Source: an uncultured Methylobacteriaceae bacterium
Lineage (GTDB): Bacteria; Pseudomonadota; Alphaproteobacteria; Rhizobiales; Beijerinckiaceae
Reading direction: 5' to 3'
Length of the DNA stretch: 5,931 nt
Assembly (NCBI GenBank): GCA_937872715.1
Contig: CALMTJ010000475.1
Coordinates: forward strand, 1,185 to 7,115
Shown here: positions 1-5,931 of the stretch, in pieces
Numbering within the stretch: the stretch's first letter is position 1
Layout: every line of letters starts with the position of its first letter
The notes under the pieces: generated by a model
What the model was told of the DNA's origin: nothing
Databases searched by the model: none
The model's input: only the letters and a program-made list of their open reading frames with translations
Made by a program: the position numbers and the translations under genes

Positions 1-30
1 CCCCCGGCGCCGGGCCGCGCGGGCCCATCA

Positions 31-52
31 CGGCGCGAGAGGATCGGCGCCG
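31..52 (-). terminator. possible hairpin downstream of thiC
   Basis: A 6-bp perfect inverted repeat (CGGCGC at 31-36, GCGCCG at 47-52, 10-nt loop) lies just past the thiC stop codon. A second small stem (12-16 with 22-26) and a 12-bp palindrome (3-14) follow before the window edge. None is followed by a T tract on the minus strand, so this is at best a weak or Rho-assisted 3' end. In DNA this GC-rich, such repeats also arise by chance. No gene is visible in positions 1-55. Confidence 0.25.
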
Positions 53-55
53 CGG

Positions 56-1945
<1,890 letters not shown>

Positions 1946-2023
1946 GTGTCTCGCTCCCAGGCGCAGCGCGCGCGACGTTGTTCGGGATGCGAGCGGGGAC
2001 GGATGGCGTGTGCGAACGCGCCG
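1946..2023 (-). promoter_or_regulatory. thiC leader: riboswitch expression platform and ribosome-binding site
   Basis: This 78-nt stretch links the TPP aptamer to the thiC start codon. The Shine-Dalgarno GGGAG is at 1954-1958 on the minus strand, 8 nt from the ATG. No hairpin followed by a U tract is present, so an intrinsic-terminator switch is not supported. Control of translation initiation, possibly with Rho-dependent termination, is inferred. Short candidate anti-SD segments exist: CGCTC (1995-1991) can pair with GAGCG (1956-1952), and the overlapping CTCGC (1993-1989) with GCGAG (1954-1950). At 5 bp each they are weak and may be coincidental. Confidence 0.55.
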
Positions 2024-2114
2024 GTTCCAGTCCCTTCGCCGGCATGACCCGGATCAGGTTCAAGGGTCACGGGATCACCCGTATCTCAGCCCCTCGCGGG
2101 ACTCCCCTCGGAAC
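2024..2114 (-). promoter_or_regulatory. TPP riboswitch (THI element) controlling thiC
   Basis: The aptamer senses thiamine pyrophosphate and lowers thiC expression when it is bound. On the minus strand the conserved cores are CTGAGA (2089-2084), which recognises the pyrimidine, and CCTGAT (2058-2053), in the pyrophosphate-binding arm. Stems that can be drawn are P1 GTTCC/GGAAC (2114-2110 with 2028-2024), P2 AGGG/CCCT (2108-2105 with 2066-2063), P3 GTCCC-GCGA-GGGGC (2102-2089) and P5 CCGG-GTCATG-CCGG (2052-2039). An extra hairpin, ACGGG-TGAT-CCCGT (2082-2069), is inserted after CTGAGA, a variation seen in other bacterial THI elements. Its position directly upstream of thiC, on the same strand, confirms the assignment. 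Confidence 0.97.
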
Positions 2115-2121
2115 GGCAGGG

Positions 2122-2150
2122 ACTGTCCGCCCGGACCGGGACATTGTCAA
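2122..2150 (-). promoter_or_regulatory. predicted sigma-70-type promoter of thiC
   Basis: On the minus strand a perfect -35 hexamer, TTGACA (2150-2145), is followed by a 17-nt spacer and a degenerate -10, GACAGT (2127-2122), which keeps the important A2 and T6. The predicted transcription start, about 7 nt further on, falls near 2115, next to the first base of riboswitch stem P1. That agreement with an independent feature supports the call. The -10 match is poor, as is common in GC-rich alphaproteobacteria. Confidence 0.6.
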
Positions 2151-2155
2151 ATCGG

Positions 2156-2182
2156 GCTCGGGGCGGCGCGGTCGCCCCGAGC
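2156..2182 (-). terminator. GC hairpin terminating the sensor gene
   Basis: A perfect 10-bp inverted repeat (GCTCGGGGCG at 2156-2165, CGCCCCGAGC at 2173-2182) with a 7-nt loop begins 15 nt beyond the sensor gene's stop codon. On the minus strand it is followed by CCGATTT, which gives only three consecutive Ts, so the U tract is weak. The trailing TT is also the start of the thiC -35 box, so the 3' end of one gene and the promoter of the next abut. A role in insulating thiC from readthrough is inferred. Confidence 0.55.
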
Positions 2183-2197
2183 GAGATCGCGCGGCCG

Positions 2198-3553
2198 CTA
2201 ACCGGCGCTGCGGACCCGGCCGAAGAAACGGCCGACGTCGCGCTCGAGCGCGCCGGCGCCGTCGGCGAGGCGCTCGGTCCAGGACACGATCTCGTCCACG
2301 GCCGCGAGGTTGCGGTCGGTCGCGACGTCCACCGCCCGCATGTCGTCGCCCGCCCGTCCGGTCGTCGCCGCGACCACCTTGACGCCGTCCGAGATGGACC
2401 GTGTCGCGGCCGCCTGCTCCTCCACGGAAGCCGCGATCGCGACCGCGGAGGTCGAGATGGTCGACACCGCGCCCGCGACGGCGCCGATCTGCGCCACCGA
2501 TTGCCCGACGGCTTCGCGGATCGCGGCCGTGTGCCGGGCGATCTCCTCCGTCGCCCGCCCCGTCTCGCCGGCCAGCGCCTTCACCTCGGCGGCGACGACC
2601 GCGAAGCCGCGCCCGGCCTCGCCCGCGCGCGCCGCCTCGATGGTGGCGTTCAGCGCGAGCAGGTTCGTCTGGGAGGCGATCTTCGAGATCAGGCCCACCA
2701 CGGAACCGATGGATTGCGCGGCCTCGGCCAGCCGGTCGAGGGCCGCCATGGAGGTCTTGGCGTCGGCCGCCGCGTTGCGGGCCTTGCTCAGGCTGTCGTC
2801 GCTCTGGCGGCCGATCTCGCCGATCGCGTGGGCGAGCTCGGCCGTCGCGGAGGCCGTGGCGTCGATGCTCCGGGTGGTCTCGCCGGCGGAATGGGCGGCG
2901 GACCGCATCCGGCCGGCCGTCTCGTTCGCGACCTGCCGGAGTTCGGCCGCATTGGTGCGGAGCGCGCCGGAGGCCTCGCTCACCGACCGCATGACGGACA
3001 GGATCGCGGGCTCGAACTCGCCGATCGCGCCCTCGATCGTGGCCCGGCGGGCGGTCAGCGCCTGCTCCGCCGCCTCCTGCTGGAGCGACATCACCATCGC
3101 GACGTCGAAGGCGAGCGCGTTGCCGACGAGCTTGGCGGCGCGGGCGACGCGGCGGCCGGACACGAACGGACCCTGCCCGAGGCGGTCCAGCAGGGCCCGG
3201 CCGACCACGTTGGCGGCGAAGAGCCGCGTCCGCGGCGTCACGCCCATCGCGTTGTGCTCGGCGATCAGCCGCTGGCACGAGCGCACATAGCCGTCGTCGA
3301 TGCGGCCGGACAGGACCAGGGTCAGGTGCCCGGCCTCCAGCCGCTCGATCGCGCTGCCGTGGACGGAGAACAGCTCGCGCATCGGGGCGTTGCCGAGCTC
3401 GATCCGGACGAAATCGGACAAACCCGCCGGCAGGGCGGGCGCGATCGCCGGCCAGAGCCGTCCGATCGCTTCCAGGTCCGCGGCGCCGAGCCCGTAGATC
3501 CTGAGCCTTTCCTGATAGGCCTCCGGCAGGGCGCCCGGAAGGTGGGCCAGCAT
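2198..3553 (-). CDS. globin-coupled sensor: protoglobin domain fused to methyl-accepting chemotaxis signalling domain
   Basis: A soluble 451-residue sensor-transducer with no membrane segment, of the globin-coupled sensor (HemAT/aerotaxis) type. Residues ~15-160 resemble the protoglobin fold: SGRIDDGYVRSCQRLIAEH (82-100) followed by NAMGVTPR matches the family pattern around the proximal haem ligand, predicted to be H100. A helical linker leads to the methyl-accepting signalling domain (~200-445). Its conserved hairpin tip, with IASQTNLLALNATIEAARAG (292-311) and GRGFAVVAAEVKALA (314-328), binds CheA and CheW in this family. There is no C-terminal NWETF-like CheR/CheB tether; the protein ends FFGRVRSAG. 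Haem binding and oxygen sensing are inferred from the family. The aromatic residues usual after the proximal histidine are missing, so it may bind haem differently or not at all. The ATG at 3551-3553 has a GAGAG-like site upstream. No other chemotaxis genes are nearby, so it is an orphan receptor. Confidence 0.88.
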   Translation of the reverse strand: MLAHLPGALPEAYQERLRIYGLGAADLEAIGRLWPAIAPALPAGLSDFVRIELGNAPMRELFSVHGSAIERLEAGHLTLVLSGRIDDGYVRSCQRLIAEHNAMGVTPRTRLFAANVVGRALLDRLGQGPFVSGRRVARAAKLVGNALAFDVAMVMSLQQEAAEQALTARRATIEGAIGEFEPAILSVMRSVSEASGALRTNAAELRQVANETAGRMRSAAHSAGETTRSIDATASATAELAHAIGEIGRQSDDSLSKARNAAADAKTSMAALDRLAEAAQSIGSVVGLISKIASQTNLLALNATIEAARAGEAGRGFAVVAAEVKALAGETGRATEEIARHTAAIREAVGQSVAQIGAVAGAVSTISTSAVAIAASVEEQAAATRSISDGVKVVAATTGRAGDDMRAVDVATDRNLAAVDEIVSWTERLADGAGALERDVGRFFGRVRSAG

Positions 3554-3668
3554 CGCGGGCGGTCTCTCGCTTCCGGATCAGCGGCAGGACCGCGCCCGGG
3601 GCTGTATCTCTGCCGGGGCTCCGGTTAACGGACCGTGTGCGGGCGCCTTTCGGCCCGGCGGGGCTGGC
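3554..3668. promoter_or_regulatory. divergent intergenic region between sensor and ATP-grasp genes
   Basis: This 115-bp region must hold the promoters of both outward-facing genes, unless either is leaderless. It contains an 8-bp direct repeat, CCGGGGCT (3596-3603 and 3613-3620), whose copies start 17 bp apart and so could be an operator. It also contains GTTAAC (3624-3629), the only AT-rich hexamer in the gap. No convincing -35/-10 pair is visible on either strand. The ribosome-binding site of the plus-strand gene is poor (a GGCGGGG stretch just upstream of the ATG). Confidence 0.4.
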
Positions 3669-4988
3669 ATGCGGTTCCTCGGCATCGGCGACACGTGCGA
3701 TCTCGGCGCCCTCTACTGCCGCCTGATCGCCGACGGGCACGCCGTCCGGGTCTCCATCTCGGAGCCCCTCTGCCACGGGATCCTGGCCGGGATCGTCGAA
3801 AGGGTGGAGGAATGGCGCGACCAACTCGGCTGGGTCCGGGAGGCGGGGCCGGACGGGATCATCCTCTTCGAGAACGTGGCGGAGGGGAGGGGCGCGCTCC
3901 AGGACGAGCTTCGCCGCGACGGGTTCAACGTGATCGGCGGCTCGGCCTACGGCGACAAGCTGGAGAAGGACCGCGCCTACGGCCAGGCCGTTCTGGCGGG
4001 GATCGGGCTCGAGACGGCCGGCACGTGGGAGTTCGACGACGAGGCGGAGGCGCTGGCTCATCTGGCGGCCCGGCCGGGCCGCGACGTCCTGAAGTTCTCG
4101 GGCGGAGGATACGGCGCAGCCGCCAATTACGTCGGCCGCCTGGCGGACGGACGCGACGTCGCGGCGGTGATGCAGGCCCGCGTCAGACTGCATGCGGCGG
4201 ATGGCAAGCGGCCGCGCTTCATCCTGATGGACCATGTCGAGGGCGTCGAGATGGGCGTCGGGGCCTATTTCGACGGGAGGCGCTTCCTCGAACCCGCCTG
4301 CCTCGATTGGGAGCACAAGCGCTTCTTCCCGGGCGATCTCGGCGAGCTCACGGGCGAGATGGGCACCGTCGTCACCTACCGCCGCACGAAGACGTTCTTC
4401 GAGCGGACGCTCGCCCGGATGGCGCCGCTGCTCCGCGAGAATGGCTATCTCGGCTACATCAACATCAACACGGTGGTGAACGAGGAGGGCGTCTGGCCGC
4501 TCGAATTCACCTGCCGGTTCGGCTACCCGGGCTTCGCGATCCTCGATCCGCTCCAGGCGGTCTCCTGGGCCGAGCTGTTCCGCGGGATGGCGGCCGGGGA
4601 CCTCCGCGGCCTCGACACCCGACCCGGCTTCGCGGTCGGGATCGTGATGACGTCCCGACCCTTCCCATACATCCGCACCTGGGTCCCGGAGCCGATCGGC
4701 CTGCCGATACTGTTCGACCCGGAGCTCGGGCCGGCCGAGCGCGCCCACATCCATCCGGGCGAGATGGGCCTGGACGAGGCCGGGGAATGGGTCACGGCCG
4801 GGTATCACGGCTGGACCATGGTGGTGACCGGGACCGGCGACACGATCCCGGCCGCCCAGGCGGGCGCCTTGGCCCTCGCCGACCGCACCGTGATCCCGAA
4901 CGTCCGCTACCGCCGCGACATCGGTGACAAGCTCGTCGCCGGCCAATGGGCCGAGGTCGAGCGCCTGGGCCTGCTCGACCCCGAATGA
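3669..4988 (+). CDS. PurD-like ATP-grasp ligase of unknown substrate
   Basis: A 439-residue cytoplasmic protein with the full domain order of glycinamide ribonucleotide synthetase (PurD): a Rossmann-like N domain (1-95, starting MRFLGIGD), an ATP-grasp core (~96-295) and a C domain (~315-420) ending with the PurD-like YRRDIG (414-419). ATP-grasp features are the lysine and glycine-rich loop LKFSGGGYGAA (141-151), HKR (216-218), GDLGELTGEMG (222-232) and the metal-binding strand PLEFTCRFGYPG (277-288). Such enzymes activate a carboxylate with ATP and join it to an amine. The PurD phosphoribosylamine loop GSGGREH is replaced by GDTCDLG, the PurD signature RFGDPE reads RFGYPG, and the asparagine two residues after the catalytic glutamate (E279) is T281. 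These changes argue against authentic PurD, although a catalytic ATP-grasp seems retained. The ATG fits the family's N terminus, though its ribosome-binding site is weak. The gene is divergent from the sensor, convergent with dnaA, and has no operon partner. The substrate is unknown. Confidence 0.8.
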   Translation: MRFLGIGDTCDLGALYCRLIADGHAVRVSISEPLCHGILAGIVERVEEWRDQLGWVREAGPDGIILFENVAEGRGALQDELRRDGFNVIGGSAYGDKLEKDRAYGQAVLAGIGLETAGTWEFDDEAEALAHLAARPGRDVLKFSGGGYGAAANYVGRLADGRDVAAVMQARVRLHAADGKRPRFILMDHVEGVEMGVGAYFDGRRFLEPACLDWEHKRFFPGDLGELTGEMGTVVTYRRTKTFFERTLARMAPLLRENGYLGYININTVVNEEGVWPLEFTCRFGYPGFAILDPLQAVSWAELFRGMAAGDLRGLDTRPGFAVGIVMTSRPFPYIRTWVPEPIGLPILFDPELGPAERAHIHPGEMGLDEAGEWVTAGYHGWTMVVTGTGDTIPAAQAGALALADRTVIPNVRYRRDIGDKLVAGQWAEVERLGLLDPE

Positions 4989-5035
4989 GCCCGCTTCTCC
5001 TGCCCGAGGCGGTCCGTCCTCTCCGACATCCGCTC

Positions 5036-5094
5036 ATGCCGGCGGAGGCCGGCATCCGTCTCGAGCGGCGGTGTAAGCCCCGGCCTCCGCCGGC
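5036..5094. repeat. nested GC palindrome, REP-like element and possible bidirectional terminator
   Basis: A perfect 20-nt hairpin, ATGCCGGC-GGAG-GCCGGCAT, occupies 5036-5055. Its interior (GCCGGCGGAGGCCGG, 5038-5052) also has a perfect 15-nt reverse complement at 5080-5094, 27 nt downstream, so a longer alternative stem is possible. It lies between the convergent ligase and dnaA stop codons. The sequence resembles short palindromes dispersed in intergenic regions of GC-rich alphaproteobacteria, which often read as MPASAGM in a spurious frame. No T tract follows on either strand, so intrinsic termination is uncertain. Otherwise the 4989-5112 gap holds only GCGGAG repeated at 5095-5100 and 5105-5110. 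Confidence 0.6.
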
Positions 5095-5112
5095 GCGGAG
5101 GTACGCGGAGGA

Positions 5113-5931
5113 TCAGTCCTGGAGCATGCGCTTCAGGAGCTCGACCTCCTCGGACAGGGACGGGTTCTCGCCCAGGGCCTTCTCGATCTTGCGGACCGCG
5201 TGCAGGACGGTCGTGTGGTCGCGGCCGCCGAACCGGCGGCCGATCTCGGGCAGGGATCGGAGCGTGAGGATCTTCGACAGGTACATGGCGATCTGCCGGG
5301 GCTTCACCACGGCTGCGGTGCGCCTCTCCGACAGGATGTCCGAGCGGGACACGTTGTAGCGGGTCGCGACCAGCTTCTGGATGTCCTCGATCTTGACCCT
5401 GCGGGGTTCCCGCGAGCGGACGAGGTCCCGGATCGCGATCTCGGCCGTGTCGAGCGTGATGGGCGCGCTGGACAGGGTCGCGTGGGCGAGGAGCCGGTTC
5501 ACCGCGCCTTCGAGGTCGCGCCCGTTGGTGGTGATGGCGTTCGCCACGTAGCTCACCACCTGGGCGGAGATGTCGAAGCCCGGATGGGCCGCCTTCACGG
5601 CCGCGATGCGCTGGGACAGGATGCCCGTGCGCAGGCCCTCGTCGAGGGCGGAGATTTCGACCACGAGGCCGCCGGCGAGGCGGGAGCGAACACGTTCGTC
5701 CAGCGCCTCGAGTTCGGTCGGCGGACGGTCGGCGGCGACCACCACCTGCCGGCCGGCATCGATCAGGGCGTTCAGCGTGTGGCCGAATTCCTGTTGGATC
5801 TGCTTCCCCTGGATGAATTGCACGTCGTCGAGCACCAGGAGGTCGATGCCCCGCAGCTTCTCCTTGAAGGCGAGCGAGGTGTGCGCCTTCAGGGACGAGA
5901 CGAAGCCGTACATGAAGCGGTCGGCGGTGAG
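5113..5931 (-). CDS. dnaA: DnaA, chromosomal replication initiator (3' part; 5' end beyond window)
   Basis: AAA+ ATPase that binds DnaA boxes at oriC, melts the origin and recruits the replicative helicase; it also acts as a transcription factor. The visible 272 codons are the C-terminal part and stay open to the window edge, so the true start, domains I-II and Walker A lie outside. In fragment numbering, Walker B is LLVLDD (31-36), sensor I is near VVVAADRPP (63-71), box VII is DERVRSRLAGGL (78-89) with the predicted arginine finger at R84, and sensor II is GRDLEGAVNR (137-146). Domain IV carries VKPRQIAMYL and the DNA-binding signature GGRDHTTVLHAVRKI (235-249), and the protein ends KRMLQD. 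All the motifs expected for this portion are intact. The gene converges on the PurD-like ligase gene. No cluster of TTATCCACA-like boxes occurs in the adjoining gap, so oriC is probably elsewhere, perhaps upstream of dnaA. Confidence 0.98.
   Translation of the reverse strand, partial: LTADRFMYGFVSSLKAHTSLAFKEKLRGIDLLVLDDVQFIQGKQIQQEFGHTLNALIDAGRQVVVAADRPPTELEALDERVRSRLAGGLVVEISALDEGLRTGILSQRIAAVKAAHPGFDISAQVVSYVANAITTNGRDLEGAVNRLLAHATLSSAPITLDTAEIAIRDLVRSREPRRVKIEDIQKLVATRYNVSRSDILSERRTAAVVKPRQIAMYLSKILTLRSLPEIGRRFGGRDHTTVLHAVRKIEKALGENPSLSEEVELLKRMLQD

Noticed and set aside
2028..2125. A 7-bp pairing, CAGTCCC (2125-2119) with GGGACTG (2034-2028), that could compete with riboswitch stem P1
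   Set aside because: The 5' arm overlaps the predicted -10 box and would lie upstream of the predicted transcription start, so it would not be in the RNA unless a more upstream promoter is used.
2067..4946. A very long minus-strand open frame (959 codons) antisense to the ligase gene, and similar long frames at 2144-3628 (+), 251-1249 (+), 630-2063 (-) and 3635-4927 (+)
   Set aside because: They overlap recognisable genes in other frames, are dominated by Arg, Gly, Pro and Ala low-complexity sequence, and show no domain motifs. GC-rich codon bias keeps stop codons out of the shadow frames.
3669..4988. Calling the plus-strand ligase purD
   Set aside because: Domain order matches, but the phosphoribosylamine loop and the RFGDPE signature are not conserved, so the specific symbol is not justified.
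4792..5055. Small minus-strand frame beginning MPASAGM
   Set aside because: Its start lies inside the palindromic repeat and the rest is antisense to the ligase gene. This translation is typical of a dispersed GC palindrome, not a protein.
4989..5112. Replication origin next to dnaA
   Set aside because: The gap is short and GC-rich, has no AT-rich unwinding stretch and no TTATCCACA-like box on either strand.

Overview
This is a GC-rich bacterial chromosomal segment with four protein genes packed tightly together. Composition, the alphaproteobacterial style of DnaA (box VII reading RSRLAGGL) and the soluble globin-coupled chemotaxis-type sensor suggest the Hyphomicrobiales, possibly Methylobacteriaceae. 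The genus is inferred from general protein resemblance and was not tested by any search.

Layout from left to right: thiC (minus strand, complete) makes the pyrimidine precursor of thiamine. It is preceded by a textbook TPP riboswitch and a likely sigma-70-type promoter whose predicted start falls at the first bases of the aptamer. Next is a soluble sensor gene on the same strand, with an N-terminal protoglobin-like haem domain and a C-terminal methyl-accepting signalling domain. It ends in a strong GC hairpin that abuts the thiC promoter. A 115-bp intergenic region then separates this gene from a divergent plus-strand gene for a PurD-like ATP-grasp ligase. Its purine-synthesis signature residues are changed, so its substrate is unknown. 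That gene converges on the 3' part of dnaA, the replication initiator, which runs off the right edge. The 124-bp convergent gap contains a nested GC-rich palindrome that looks like a dispersed REP-type element and may terminate both genes.

The four genes do not form an obvious pathway. thiC is controlled independently by thiamine pyrophosphate, the sensor and the ligase are divergently transcribed, and dnaA is housekeeping. The least explained items are the PurD-like ligase, the sensor with a divergent globin domain, and the nested palindrome. I see no tRNA, rRNA, CRISPR array, insertion sequence, phage gene or origin-type DnaA-box cluster.
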